A stretch of 64,000 bases of DNA from JASHPR01 sp963844655. GTDB taxonomy: Bacteria > Actinomycetota > Actinomycetes > Streptosporangiales > Streptosporangiaceae. This document shows positions 1 to 8,872 of the stretch, piece after piece. Location of the stretch: positions 1,240,001 through 1,304,000 of the forward strand of contig CAWJPA010000007.1 of NCBI GenBank assembly GCA_963844655.1. The letters run 5' to 3'. The notes beneath the pieces are model-generated. The model worked only from the letters and a program-made list of their open reading frames with translations. It was not told the DNA's origin and did no database searches. Position numbers and translations under genes: made by a program. Positions within the stretch are counted from its first letter, which is position 1; each line of letters begins with the position of its first letter.

Positions 1-723
1 CAGATAGTCGATCATGTAGGACGGCCCGTAGTAGGACGCCTCGGAGCGCAGCGTGCTCTCCGTCCCCTGCGCGTAGTTCGAGCCGGTCTCGATATCAGGC
101 CTGGCCCGGGTCCTCAGGTACTGCGAGGCGATGTGCCCCTCGAGCACGTTCTTGAAGTACGTGGGGAACGCGAAGTGGATGTAGAAGAAATGCGCCATGT
201 CGACGACGTTGTCGATCACTTCGCGGCAGTTGGCCCCGTCCACCAGGATCGAGTCCCAGGTCCAGTCGCTCCACTCGCCGGAGAACGCGCCGTCGATCCG
301 GGGGATGGTCACGTGCTCGGGCGGCGGGTTGCCCTGCGGGTCGTTCCACACGAACAGCTGCCGGTTCTCCTCGAGGGTGATCCAGGACCTGGTCCGCGCG
401 GCGGGCGGAACCCGCTGGGTGTAGGGGATGCGAGCGCACCGGCCGTCGCCGCCCCAGCGCCAGTCGTGGAACGGGCAGGCGATCGCGTCGCCCTTGACCG
501 TGCCCTCGGTCAGGTCGCCGCCCATGTGACGGCAGTACGCGTCGAGCACGTTCAGGTGCCCGCGCGAGTCCGCGAACACCACGAGCTTGGCCCCGAACGC
601 CTCAACCGCGTGCGGGCCGGGTTCCCGGAACCGGTCGGCCAGGCCCAGGCAGTGCCAGCCCCGCGCGAACCTGGCCGGCGGCGGCCCGGCGATGATGCCC
701 CGGACACCGCTCCGGTTGGTCAT
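1..723 (-). CDS. kshA: 3-ketosteroid 9alpha-hydroxylase, oxygenase component KshA (partial, C-terminus off window)
   Basis: Rieske non-heme iron oxygenase that, with a KshB-type reductase, hydroxylates C9 of 3-ketosteroids and so triggers opening of ring B. The 241 visible residues include the Rieske cluster ligands C64-x-H66 (CRHMGGDL) and C83-x2-H86 (CPFHDW), followed by the mononuclear iron histidines H178 and H183 in NVVDMAHFFYIH, a stretch typical of KshA. The ATG at 723 follows GGAGG on the minus strand. About 140 C-terminal residues, including the expected third iron ligand (Asp), lie beyond base 1. It is divergent from hsaA across a 118-base gap holding a perfect KstR-like palindrome. 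In M. tuberculosis that place beside hsaA is taken by kshB, not kshA. No KshB is in the window. Confidence 0.9.
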   Translation of the reverse strand, partial: MTNRSGVRGIIAGPPPARFARGWHCLGLADRFREPGPHAVEAFGAKLVVFADSRGHLNVLDAYCRHMGGDLTEGTVKGDAIACPFHDWRWGGDGRCARIPYTQRVPPAARTRSWITLEENRQLFVWNDPQGNPPPEHVTIPRIDGAFSGEWSDWTWDSILVDGANCREVIDNVVDMAHFFYIHFAFPTYFKNVLEGHIASQYLRTRARPDIETGSNYAQGTESTLRSEASYYGPSYMIDYL

Positions 724-763
724 GGGAGCCTCCACGCATTCGCTGCTACCGGCCTGGCTGCTA

Positions 764-795
764 CCCCTAGACTAGAACATGTTCTAGTCTAGGGG
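764..795. promoter_or_regulatory. KstR operator in a 32-bp perfect palindrome (kshA/hsaA)
   Basis: Bases 773-786 read tagaacatgttcta, a full match to the KstR consensus TNNAACNNGTTNNA. The symmetry extends perfectly to 32 bp (764-795, flanks cccctagac / gtctagggg). It lies midway between the divergent kshA and hsaA starts, as expected for a repressor controlling both. The match is seen directly; KstR binding is inferred from the family. Confidence 0.88.
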
Positions 796-841
796 CTAAT
801 GCGGTCGGCCCCCGCTGCCGGCCGGATCGGAGGAATATCCG

Positions 842-2023
842 GTGAGCGAGGGCGTCGGCCAGGGGGTGCTCGAGGGGGTACGTGACCTGCTGCCGGTGCT
901 CAGGGACCGCGCGCAGGAGACCGAGGACGCCAGGGTGGTGCCCGCGGACTCGGTCAAGGCGCTGACCGAAACCGGGTTCTTCCGGCTGCTCCAGCCGGCC
1001 AGGTTCGGCGGGCTCGAGGCCGACCCGGTCACGTTCCTCACCGCCGTCCGCCTGATCGCCAGCGCCTGCGGGTCGACCGGCTGGGTGGCCTCGGTGATCG
1101 GCGTGCATCCCTGGCAGCTGGCCCTGTTCCCGCTCCGGGCGCAGGAGGAGGTCTGGGGAGCCGACACCGGCACCAGGATGTCGTCGTCCTACGCGCCGAC
1201 CGGCAAGGCCGAGGCTGTCGACGGAGGGCACCGGCTCACCGGCCGGTGGAGCTTCTCGTCCGGATGTGACCACGCCACCTGGGTGCTGCTGGGCGGGATC
1301 GTGCCCGACGCCGACGGCAACCCCGCCGACTTCCGCACGTTCCTGGTGCCCGCCAGCGACTACGTCATCGACGACGTGTGGGACACCGTCGGGCTGCGCG
1401 GGACTGGCAGCAACGACGTGGTGGTCTCCGGCGCGTTCGTGCCGGAGCACCGGTCGCTGTCCTTCAACGACGTGTTCCGCTGCGCCTGTCCCGGCCAGGA
1501 GGCCAACCCCGCGCCGCTGTACCGGCTGCCGTACGGGTCACTGTTCTCCTATGCGATCACCACGCCGATCATCGGGATGGCGATGGGCGCGTACGAGGCG
1601 CACGTGGCGTATCAGCGCGAGCGGGTCCGGGCATCTTACGTCGGGCAGAAGGCCGCGGAGGACCCGCACGCGCAGGTGCGGGTGGCCGAGGCCGCGGCCG
1701 AGCTCGACTCCGCGTGGCTGGCTCTCGAGCGCAACATGGCCGAGCTCATGGAGCACGCCCGTGCGGGCACGAAGATCCCGCTCCCGCTGCGGCTGCGGGT
1801 GCGGCGCGACCAGGTGCGCGGCACCGGCCAGGCGATCACCGCGGTGGACCGGCTGTTCGAGAACTCCGGCGGGCGGGCGCTGCGCAGCGGCACGCCGATC
1901 CAGCGGTTCTGGCGCGACGCGCACGCGGGCCGGGTGCACGCGATCAACGACCCGGAACGTGCGCTGTCCATGTACGGCCGCGGGGAGTTCGGCCTGCGGA
2001 TTCAGCCCGACGGCATGGTGTAG
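842..2023 (+). CDS. hsaA: 3-HSA hydroxylase oxygenase subunit HsaA (flavin-dependent monooxygenase)
   Basis: Acyl-CoA-dehydrogenase-fold monooxygenase that hydroxylates 3-hydroxy-9,10-secoandrosta-1,3,5(10)-triene-9,17-dione at C4 to the catechol DHSA, using reduced FMN supplied by HsaB. The 393-residue length equals that of known HsaA proteins. The C-terminal half carries the family pattern GTPIQRFWRDAHAGRVH. The GTG start at 842 is preceded by GGAGGA. It is the first gene of hsaA-hsaD-hsaC-hsaB, the same order as Rv3570c-Rv3567c in M. tuberculosis, with a KstR site about 55 bases upstream. The assignment rests strongly on this context, since acyl-CoA dehydrogenase-like hydroxylases are numerous. 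Confidence 0.88.
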   Translation: MSEGVGQGVLEGVRDLLPVLRDRAQETEDARVVPADSVKALTETGFFRLLQPARFGGLEADPVTFLTAVRLIASACGSTGWVASVIGVHPWQLALFPLRAQEEVWGADTGTRMSSSYAPTGKAEAVDGGHRLTGRWSFSSGCDHATWVLLGGIVPDADGNPADFRTFLVPASDYVIDDVWDTVGLRGTGSNDVVVSGAFVPEHRSLSFNDVFRCACPGQEANPAPLYRLPYGSLFSYAITTPIIGMAMGAYEAHVAYQRERVRASYVGQKAAEDPHAQVRVAEAAAELDSAWLALERNMAELMEHARAGTKIPLPLRLRVRRDQVRGTGQAITAVDRLFENSGGRALRSGTPIQRFWRDAHAGRVHAINDPERALSMYGRGEFGLRIQPDGMV

Positions 2024-2032
2024 GGGGAGCCG

Positions 2033-2917
2033 GTGACAGCCCAGCCAGCGGACCTCGACGCCACCAGCCGGTTCGCGGACGCGGCCGGGATGCGCCTGCA
2101 CTACCACGACGCCGGCCCGCCCGGCCCCATCGGCACCACCCCGGTGGTGCTGCTGCACGGTGGCGGGCCCGGCGCGTCGGCCTGGAGCAACTTCGGGCGC
2201 AACCTGCCGGTGTTCGCAGAGCGCTTCCGTACGCTCATGCTCGACCAGCCGGGGTTCGGCCGTTCCGACAAGCCGCCGGTGACCGGCCACTACTTCACGT
2301 TCGCCGCCGACGCTCTGGCCGGCCTGCTGGACAAGCTCGGCGTCGACCGGGTGCACCTGGTCGGCAACTCGCTCGGCGGCGGCACCGCGGTCCGGTTCGC
2401 GCTGCGGTTCCCCGAGCGGGCGGGCCTGCTGGTGCTGATGGCGCCCGGCGGCCTGAGCCTGAACGTCTTCGCCCCGGACCCGACCGAGGGCGTGCGGCGG
2501 CTGATGGAGTTCGCCGCCCCGCCCGGCCCGAGCCCGGAGAAGATGGCCGCGTTCCTGCGCACGCTGGTCCACGACCAGCGGCTGGTGACCGACGATCTGG
2601 TGGCCGAGCGGTACGCCATCGCCAGCGCCCCCGAGGCGATCGCGGCGATGGCGTCGATGGGAGCCTCGTTCTACGATCCGGCCCGGGCCGAGGAGGGGCT
2701 GCTGTGGCGGGAAGCCCACCGGCTCAGGCAGCCGGTGCTGCTGGTCTGGGGCCGTGAGGACCGGGTGAACCCGCTGGACGGCGCGCTGGTCGCGCTCAAG
2801 CTGATCCGCAAGGCGCAGCTGCACGTGTTCGGCGGCTGCGGGCACTGGGCGCAGCTGGAGAAGTTCGACGAGTTCAACCGGCTGACCATCAGCTTCCTGG
2901 AAGGGGACAGCCGATGA
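2033..2917 (+). CDS. hsaD: 4,9-DSHA hydrolase HsaD (meta-cleavage product hydrolase)
   Basis: Alpha/beta-hydrolase that cuts the C-C bond of 4,9-DSHA, the meta-cleavage product of steroid ring A, giving HHD and DOHNAA. The 294-residue protein shows the oxyanion strand LHGGGPGASAWSNF near residue 41, the nucleophile elbow GNSLGG with Ser113, Asp243 in WGREDRVNP and His271 in GGCGHWAQLEK, all close to the triad positions known for HsaD. The GTG start at 2033 lies 9 bases after the hsaA stop. Its stop overlaps the hsaC start as ATGA, so translation is probably coupled. Confidence 0.93.
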   Translation: MTAQPADLDATSRFADAAGMRLHYHDAGPPGPIGTTPVVLLHGGGPGASAWSNFGRNLPVFAERFRTLMLDQPGFGRSDKPPVTGHYFTFAADALAGLLDKLGVDRVHLVGNSLGGGTAVRFALRFPERAGLLVLMAPGGLSLNVFAPDPTEGVRRLMEFAAPPGPSPEKMAAFLRTLVHDQRLVTDDLVAERYAIASAPEAIAAMASMGASFYDPARAEEGLLWREAHRLRQPVLLVWGREDRVNPLDGALVALKLIRKAQLHVFGGCGHWAQLEKFDEFNRLTISFLEGDSR

Positions 2918-3820
2918 GCTGGATCCGGTCGCTGGGGTACCTGCGCATCGAGTCCGCCGACGTCGCGGCCTGGCGCGAGTTCGGCGTCCGGGTGCTGGGC
3001 ATGGTGGAGGGCACCGGGCCCGGCGACGGCGCGGTGTACCTGCGCATGGACGACCTCCCCGCCCGGCTGGTGATCATCCCGGGGGAGCGGGAGCGGCTGC
3101 TCGCCACCGGCTGGGAGGTGGCGGACGAACAGGCCCTGGCCGAGGTGGCCAGGGCGCTCGATGCGGCCGGCGTCCCGGCCAAGACGGGCACTCAGGCGGA
3201 GGCGGCCGAGCGCCAGGTGGCGCACGTGCTGAGCTGTGACGACCCGGCGGGCAACGCTGTGGAGATCTTCTGCGGGGCGGCGCTGGCCAGCCGCCCGGCA
3301 ATCAGCCGGTACGGCACCCGCTTCGTCACGGGGCTGCTCGGGCTCGGGCACGCGGTCCTGCCGGTGTCCGACGGCGAGTCCTCACTGCGCTTCTACACCG
3401 AGGCGCTCGGGTTCCGGCTCCGGGACTCGATGCGGATGGCGCCGGAGCTGTTCGGCCTGCCGGCGGGCGGGCCGCCGCTGTGGATGCGCTTTCTCGGCTG
3501 CAATCCGCGGCATCATTCGCTCGCGCTGGCCCCGTTTCCGGCCGAGGCCGGGATCGTGCACCTGATGATCGAGGTCGCGGCGCTGGACGACGTGGGCCTG
3601 GCCCTGGACCGGTGCGCCCGGCGTGGCGCCCGGGTCAGCGCGACGCTCGGCCTGGCACGCCAACGACCTGATGGTGTCGTTCTACGTGGCCACGCCGGGC
3701 GGGTTCGACATCGAGTACGGCACCGCCGGCAGGCTGGTCGACGACGCTACCTGGGTGAGCCGGGAAACCACCGCGATCAGCCTGTGGGGGCACAAGTTCG
3801 CCGCGCCGGGCGGGCACTGA
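2914..3820 (+). pseudogene. hsaC: Iron-dependent extradiol dioxygenase HsaC, broken by a single-base insertion
   Basis: Type I extradiol dioxygenase that cleaves the catechol DHSA to 4,9-DSHA. After removing one base the product is 301 residues, the normal HsaC length, with two VOC-type halves and iron ligands His146 (GLGHAVLPV), His216 (IVHLMIE) and Glu267 (PGGFDIEYG). As sequenced, frame is lost at about 3651-3655: GGCCTGGCACG stands where GGCCGGCACG restores LGRHANDLMVSFY. The break removes Glu267, so the literal product would lack an iron ligand. The broken frame then stays open through the gap and into hsaB, giving a false 514-residue HsaC-HsaB fusion. Sequencing error is as likely as true loss. 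Start ATG overlaps the hsaD stop. Confidence 0.9.
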
Positions 3821-3870
3821 GGCCCAGGCGCCATGGCCCGCGGCAGACCCGGTCCGGTGACGGCGGTGCG

Positions 3871-4458
3871 ATGACCACGGCGGCGGGTGTCACGCCCGCG
3901 TGGTTCGAGCCCGAGCCGCGCCGGTTCCGCCAGGTGCTCGGTCACTTCAGCACCGGCGTCACCGTCATCACCGGCTGTGACGAGGACGGCCCGGCCGGGT
4001 TCGCGTGCCAGGCGTTCGCGGCCGTGTCCCTGGATCCGCCGCTGGTGCTGTTCTGCCCGAGCCGGTCGTCGGCGACCTGGCCGCGGATCGAGCGGGCCGG
4101 GCATTTCTGCGTCAACGTGCTGGCCGCCGGTCAGCGCGGGCTGGCCAGGGTCTTCGGCGCCAGCGCCACGGCCGGTGCCGGCAAGTTCGCTGGGGTGGGC
4201 TGGTCGCCGTCGCCGGCCGGGGCGCCGGTCCTGGACGGCGCGCTCACCTGGGCGGGATGCTCGGTCGAGGCCGTGCACGAGGCCGGCGACCATTTCGCCG
4301 TGCTCGGCCGGGTGACCGAGCTTGGCCCGTGCCGCACCGGATCACCGCTGCTGTTCTACCGGGGCCGGTACGCAGAAACCGCCGCGCGCTCCGCGGAAGG
4401 CCCGCCCGAGGTCGCCGAGACGCTCCTGTCCTGGCCCCGGCACGCCGACTGGATCTGA
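3871..4458 (+). CDS. hsaB: Flavin reductase HsaB
   Basis: NADH:FMN reductase of the flavin reductase-like (DIM6/NTAB) family, supplying reduced flavin to HsaA. The 195-residue protein begins at ATG 3871 and has the family opening FRQVLGHFSTGVTVITG, then the flavin-contact segments FACQAFAAVSLDPPLVLFCP and ATWPRIERAGHFCVNVL. It is the last gene of the hsa operon, 50 bases after the repaired hsaC stop. Although the frame is continuous with the broken hsaC frame, the internal ATG and full-length family match show it is a separate protein. Confidence 0.9.
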   Translation: MTTAAGVTPAWFEPEPRRFRQVLGHFSTGVTVITGCDEDGPAGFACQAFAAVSLDPPLVLFCPSRSSATWPRIERAGHFCVNVLAAGQRGLARVFGASATAGAGKFAGVGWSPSPAGAPVLDGALTWAGCSVEAVHEAGDHFAVLGRVTELGPCRTGSPLLFYRGRYAETAARSAEGPPEVAETLLSWPRHADWI

Positions 4459-4497
4459 CCGGCTCGCCGCCGCAGAGGCCGGTCCGCTCCGAAAGTT

Positions 4498-4530
4498 GTC
4501 AAACACGTTGTGCCCACAACGCGTTTTGAC
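4498..4530. promoter_or_regulatory. Imperfect dyad with KstR-like core, or terminator
   Basis: Bases 4498-4512 (gtcaaacacgttgtg) pair imperfectly with 4515-4530 (cacaacgcgttttgac). The left arm contains tcaaacacgttgtg, one mismatch from the KstR consensus. It lies between hsaB and the phosphatase gene, so it could be a weak operator for the latter or the terminator of the hsa operon. I cannot decide between these. Confidence 0.4.
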
Positions 4531-4576
4531 CACTTTGTAAGTTGATCTGTCGCAGCAGCGGGGCGGAGGAGGAGCG

Positions 4577-5203
4577 GTGGCCGAGATTCTGTGGGCCAGG
4601 CATGGGGAGAACGTCGCGAACCTCACGAGGACGTTCTCGTACCGGGTCTTCGACGGTGACCTGACCGGTACCGGCCGGCAGCAGGCCGCGAACCTGGCCG
4701 GCCGCCTCGCGGACGGCGCCGGCGAGCCGGTGGGCCTGCTGGCCTGCTCCCCGCTGCGCCGGGCCCGGCAGACCGCGGAGATCGTCGGACACCGGCTCGG
4801 GCTGGCGGTCGCGCTGGAACTCGAGGACCTGCGCGAGGTCAACGTGGGTGAGCTCGACGGCCGCAGCGACGAGGAGGCGTGGGACACCTACGCCCGGGTT
4901 ATCGCGGCCTGGAAGGCAGGCGAGACCGAGGTCAGGTTCCCGGGCGGGGAGGACTGCGCCGAGCTGTGCGCCCGGCTACGGCGAGCGCTGGCCGCGGCGG
5001 CCCGCAGCGCCGGGGACAGGCGATCGCTGCTCGTGGCGCACGGCGCGAACTTGCGCGCGGCCCTGCCCGGACTGGCCGGCGAGCCGGACCCGGGTGTGGA
5101 CCTGCCGACTGGCGGAGTGGCCGCGCTGCGAGTCGACCCGGCCAGCCACCCATTCCCCCTGGTGCAGCTGCTGGCCTGGCCCGGCGGCAACCCCGTTTCA
5201 TGA
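4577..5203 (+). CDS. Histidine phosphatase family protein
   Basis: Phosphoglycerate mutase-like phosphatase of 208 residues. The N-terminal ILWARHGENVAN holds the catalytic RHG motif (His9), the phosphate-binding segment SPLRRARQTAEIV follows, and LLVAHGANLRAAL gives the second histidine; GELDGRSDEE is the usual acid-bearing middle segment. The substrate is unknown. GTG 4577 follows GGAGGAGC. Its last six bases overlap the end of the convergent NADH dehydrogenase gene. Its position after the hsa genes and a KstR-like dyad hints at co-regulation, but no steroid role is established. Confidence 0.8.
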   Translation: MAEILWARHGENVANLTRTFSYRVFDGDLTGTGRQQAANLAGRLADGAGEPVGLLACSPLRRARQTAEIVGHRLGLAVALELEDLREVNVGELDGRSDEEAWDTYARVIAAWKAGETEVRFPGGEDCAELCARLRRALAAAARSAGDRRSLLVAHGANLRAALPGLAGEPDPGVDLPTGGVAALRVDPASHPFPLVQLLAWPGGNPVS

Positions 5204-6538
5204 TCCACGGGACTCATCCGGCACCTCAGCGTGCCGGGCCGGCGGAGCAAGTTCGTATCTCGCCTGCTCGAAGGTGATGAGCCTGTTCGCCCGGTTGTTG
5301 GAGAAGGTCAGCGCGCGAGACCAGGAAAAGATGGCACCGAGCCGGTTGCCCCAGCCGACCAGGTAGAGCACGTGCACGAATCCCCACATCGTGTACCCGA
5401 TCACCCCGGTGAACCTCATCCCGAAGGAGTCGGTGACCGCGGACAGATGGCCGATGGTGGCCATGTTGCCTTTGTCGAGGTACCTGAACGGCTTTTCTTG
5501 CGTGCGGCCCTGCAGCCGCGCCCGGATAAGCCTGCCGACGTACCTTCCCTCCTGTATGGCGGGCTGCGCGACCCCGGGCAACTGGTTCAGCGAGATCATG
5601 TCCCCGACGGCGAAGACCTCCGGATGGCCGGGCAGGCTGCAGTCCGGCAGCACCGCGACCCGGCCTGAGGGATCGGTCTCGGCGCCGGTGGCCTCGGCGA
5701 GCATCGTGGCCAGCGGCGATGCCCGTACGCCCGCCGCCCAGATCCTCGTCCGGGCCGGAATCTGCTCCTCGCCCTCGGGACCGTTCACGGTGATGCTGTC
5801 GTGGCTCATCCCGGTCGCGGTGGTGTTCAGCCGCACTTCCACGCCCATCTTCTCCAGCCGCCGCTGCGTATAGCGCTGCAGCTTCGGGTGGAACGAGCCC
5901 AGAACCGCCGGTGCCGCTTCGACCAGCAAGATCCGTGCTTCGGTCGTAACCACCGAGCGGTAATCCTTCGGCAGCACCTGGTGCGCCAGCTCGGCCAGCT
6001 GGCCGACCAGCTCAACCCCGGTCGGCCCGGCTCCGATGACCACAAAGGTCAGGTACGCGGCCCGTTCCTCGGGATCAGCGGCCAGCTCGGCCATCTCGAA
6101 GGCACTGAGAATGTGGCTGCGCAGGTGACGGGCATCCTCCAGGGTCTTCATCCCCGGTGCGAACTCAGCCCATTCCTCGTGCCCGAAGTAGGCGTCCTTG
6201 GCGCCGCCGGCCACCACGAGCGTGTCGTAGGGCAGGGTCAGCTCACGGTGGTCCGGGGCTACCGCAGACACGACCCGGGTGCTGAGGTCAATGTCCGTCA
6301 CGTCGGCCAGCAAGGTCCGTGCGTTCGCCTGCTTTCTGACCACGTGACGCAGCGCCGGGGCGATCAGCCCGTCGGGCAGGATCCCGGCCGCCACCTGATA
6401 CAGCAGCGGCTGGAAGAGATGGTGATTGGTCCGGTCAACGACCGCCACATCGGCCTCGGCGCGGGCCAGGGCGCGCGTCACATTGACGCCTCCGAAACCG
6501 CCACCGACGACGACCACCCGGTGCCGTTGACCCGTCAT
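5198..6538 (-). CDS. ndh: Type II NADH dehydrogenase (NDH-2)
   Basis: Membrane-associated FAD enzyme that passes electrons from NADH to quinone without pumping protons. The 446 residues start VVVVGGGFGGVNVTRAL (FAD dinucleotide fold), contain the NDH-2-type NHHLFQPLLYQVAAGIL, a second NAD-binding fold VVIGAGPTGVELVGQLAEL, and the C-terminal FAD contact VFAVGDMISLN. The tail includes the amphipathic stretch FTGVIGYTMWGFVHVLYLVGW expected for membrane binding. ATG at 6538. The gene ends within the convergent phosphatase stop region (5198-5203). Confidence 0.9.
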   Translation of the reverse strand: MTGQRHRVVVVGGGFGGVNVTRALARAEADVAVVDRTNHHLFQPLLYQVAAGILPDGLIAPALRHVVRKQANARTLLADVTDIDLSTRVVSAVAPDHRELTLPYDTLVVAGGAKDAYFGHEEWAEFAPGMKTLEDARHLRSHILSAFEMAELAADPEERAAYLTFVVIGAGPTGVELVGQLAELAHQVLPKDYRSVVTTEARILLVEAAPAVLGSFHPKLQRYTQRRLEKMGVEVRLNTTATGMSHDSITVNGPEGEEQIPARTRIWAAGVRASPLATMLAEATGAETDPSGRVAVLPDCSLPGHPEVFAVGDMISLNQLPGVAQPAIQEGRYVGRLIRARLQGRTQEKPFRYLDKGNMATIGHLSAVTDSFGMRFTGVIGYTMWGFVHVLYLVGWGNRLGAIFSWSRALTFSNNRANRLITFEQARYELAPPARHAEVPDESRGS

Positions 6539-6593
6539 GCGCTATCGCCTTAGTGGTGTCACGCGGCAGGTGCACCCTTCGCCTCGCACCAAG

Positions 6594-7742
6594 TCATTCT
6601 GGCACCTTGGCGCCCGGCGCGGAGCCGGCGTCAAAAGTGATCACGCTCTTAATGCCCGTCGGCCTGCCCAGGATCAGCTCAAATGCCTGCTCCGGCTGGT
6701 AACGGCCGGCGATGAGCGTTCCTACCGCCGCAGGCCAGCGCCGCCGGAAAAGGTCAAGGTCCCGGAGTGCGGAGGCGAAGTCGGCAGGTCCGGCGTTCAC
6801 CGTTCCCAGCAGCACCTGATTCTTCAGCACCATGTCCCGCATGAGGCGGGCAGGATCAGCCTCGACGAAGGCCTGCAGGCCTGGGACGCCGGTCAGCACG
6901 TAGATGCCATTGACCCCCAGTGCCTGCAACGCCTCCAGGGCGAAGTGCGACTGCCCGACGGCTTCGTAGATCAGGTCGATGTTGCCCATCTGCGCCGCGA
7001 GTTGCGCGAACGTCGAGGTCTGTGAGGAGAGATAGGTCGCGCCGATGGCGCTGACGAGGTCGATACGCGGATTGGGGGGCACCTCGCGCGAGTAGACGTA
7101 CGTCGTGAAGCCCGCTGTGACCAGCGTCATCGCTCCCAGCAACCCGACGGGCCCGATCCCCAGCACCAGGGCCGAGAGCCCCCGGCCGCGCTCCTCGCCG
7201 GGTGTATCCGGGTCGATCCATGGCGGGCGCTGGCGCATCATCCAGGAAATCTGAGCGAGTGCCTTCTCCGCGATCGTCAGCGGCTCGGCCAGTACTGCGA
7301 TCTCCCGCAGGTCTGGCGGCACGAGATTCATGTACCGCTCATGGTCGACGACGTACTCGGTCATATAGCCATGTGCCTCCTTAATGCCGCGCTCACTGAA
7401 GTCTCCGGTGTAGCAGTAGTCCTGGTGCCCGGAACGGCAGGCAAGGCATTCAGGGTGCGGGCACGGGCGGCGGACGGTCGGGACGACCAGGTCCCCCGTC
7501 TGGAAGCGGCTGACGGCGGACCCAACCTGGACGACCTCGGCCACCGATTCGTGGCCGATTACCAGGTAGTCATCTCCCGGCGGCTGAGTGCCATATTCAA
7601 AGGAGCAGATCTCTTTGTCGGTGCCGCAGATGCCGATATCGAGCATGCGGAGAGTTACCTGGTCAGGCTTGGAGAGCCGGGGAGGTTCCCGTTCGATAAC
7701 TTTGACCTCCTTGGTTTCCGGAAATACTGCGACTGCCTTCAT
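6594..7742 (-). CDS. Zinc-dependent MDR dehydrogenase, glucose 1-dehydrogenase-like
   Basis: Medium-chain alcohol dehydrogenase of 382 residues resembling the glucose/galactose 1-dehydrogenases best known from archaea. Seen: GICGTDKEI near the N-terminus, IGHESVAEVVQVG (zinc-ligand His-Glu), a cysteine-rich structural zinc loop CPHPECLACRSGHQDYC, the family hallmark FSERGIKEAHGYMTEYVV, and a nucleotide-binding segment ALVLGIGPVGLLGAMTL. It probably oxidises an aldose C1 hydroxyl with NAD(P). The ATG at 7742 follows GGAGGTGTC. It is in the same direction as NDH-2, separated by 55 bases, so the two may be co-transcribed, linking sugar oxidation to NADH reoxidation (inference). Confidence 0.83.
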   Translation of the reverse strand: MKAVAVFPETKEVKVIEREPPRLSKPDQVTLRMLDIGICGTDKEICSFEYGTQPPGDDYLVIGHESVAEVVQVGSAVSRFQTGDLVVPTVRRPCPHPECLACRSGHQDYCYTGDFSERGIKEAHGYMTEYVVDHERYMNLVPPDLREIAVLAEPLTIAEKALAQISWMMRQRPPWIDPDTPGEERGRGLSALVLGIGPVGLLGAMTLVTAGFTTYVYSREVPPNPRIDLVSAIGATYLSSQTSTFAQLAAQMGNIDLIYEAVGQSHFALEALQALGVNGIYVLTGVPGLQAFVEADPARLMRDMVLKNQVLLGTVNAGPADFASALRDLDLFRRRWPAAVGTLIAGRYQPEQAFELILGRPTGIKSVITFDAGSAPGAKVPE

Positions 7743-8070
7743 GACACCTCCTCCTTAGACTCTCGCTTCCGGGGCCGAACGACCGTGATCAGGCTGACGG
7801 CCAGCCCGCACGCTAGCGTGATCCGTCTCTCACGCACCGCATGCGCCAAGCGCCCATCGCCTGATCAATTCCTTCATACACCCGCAATCCGTATGCCTCA
7901 AGGCTGTGCTGCAATTCCGCTTCCCTGCCTCGCGGGCCACTAGTGGCGGACTCGGAGTAAACGGAGCGCGACAAAGAAGCGGACGGACAGAAAACTGCTG
8001 GTAAATAGATCTTATAAAAGGGGGAGACGGAACTCCGTTATTGCCAGCCCGGAGCCGGCTGGCCAGGCGG
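7743..8070. other. Intergenic region without a visible gene
   Basis: About 330 bases between the start of the glucose dehydrogenase-like gene and the stop of the lactonase-like gene. No open frame here has recognisable protein character. A relatively AT-rich stretch (about 8000-8025, ggtaaatagatcttataaaag) stands out and could belong to a leftward promoter, but I see no clear -35/-10 pair. Confidence 0.5.
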
Positions 8071-8730
8071 TCAGGAGTGCACGACGTCGGTGTGATGGCA
8101 GAAGTGCACCTGGGCCGGCTCCATGTCCCAGATCCGCTGCAGCGAGCCCCGCCAGGCCACGGGGTCGGCCGCCTGGCCGGGTGGCAGGTCCTCGTCGGCC
8201 GGGCCACGATACATCTTCGGAGTGTAGGCGGCGTCCCCGATCAGCACGCTGGACGTGCCCTCGGACCGGACGACGATGCACTGGTGGCCCGCGGTGTGCC
8301 CGGGCGTGGTGATCACTTCCAGGCCGGGCAGCAGCTCGGTGTCCCCGTCGAGCAGCTCGAACCGGGCGTTCATGAAGCCGAACCAGTCGTACAGCTCCGG
8401 CTCCTCGCGCCGGGCCCGGTCTGGCTCCTGGCGCTGGACGTAGAACGGGGCGTGCTTGAACACCGCGTTCTGGCCGCAGTGGTCGAAGTGAAGGTGCGTG
8501 TTGATCACCATGTCGATGTCACCCGGCGTCATGTCCAGCCCGGCCAGCGCGTCCGCGACCGACCGGTTGACCACACGCCAGTCGCTGAGCACCTGGGGCG
8601 GCCCGCCGACACCGGTGTCGACCAGCACGGCGCCCCCCGGATGGGTGACCACAAAGCCGTGGACCGGCCACTCCCCGCCGTCGGGGCCCCGCAGGCTCGC
8701 CAGGTGCAACCGCTTGATCTCCAGGGACAT
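8071..8730 (-). CDS. MBL-fold metallo-hydrolase, N-acyl homoserine lactonase-like
   Basis: Metallo-beta-lactamase-fold hydrolase of 219 residues. It carries the dizinc motif NTHLHFDHCGQN (HxHxDH), a later histidine in TTPGHTAGHQCIVV, and an aspartate in VLIGDAAYTP, the layout of AttM/AiiA-type lactonases. It may open a lactone ring (quorum signal or catabolic lactone); the substrate cannot be read from sequence. ATG 8730. It is transcribed leftward between two small leftward genes and no operon partner is obvious. Confidence 0.78.
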   Translation of the reverse strand: MSLEIKRLHLASLRGPDGGEWPVHGFVVTHPGGAVLVDTGVGGPPQVLSDWRVVNRSVADALAGLDMTPGDIDMVINTHLHFDHCGQNAVFKHAPFYVQRQEPDRARREEPELYDWFGFMNARFELLDGDTELLPGLEVITTPGHTAGHQCIVVRSEGTSSVLIGDAAYTPKMYRGPADEDLPPGQAADPVAWRGSLQRIWDMEPAQVHFCHHTDVVHS

Positions 8731-8872
8731 CGGCGACCGCCTTCAACGTTCTGGCCAGGGGACAGCTGCACCCGAGATCATATGTCCTGACTTGTGACAG
8801 GGCTGGCGGTCCGGAGCGCGGGCAGCGTGCCGAGCCCGGGTTCCGCGGGTTGCGATGAGGGCGTTCGCGCTT

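Noticed and set aside
2914..4458. A single HsaC-HsaB fusion protein
   Set aside because: The two halves are joined only by a frame error in hsaC; HsaB has its own start and full length, and the real HsaC end is found in the other frame.
8735..8755. KstR-like site near the lactonase gene
   Set aside because: The local aacgtt lacks the two-base spacer of AACNNGTT.
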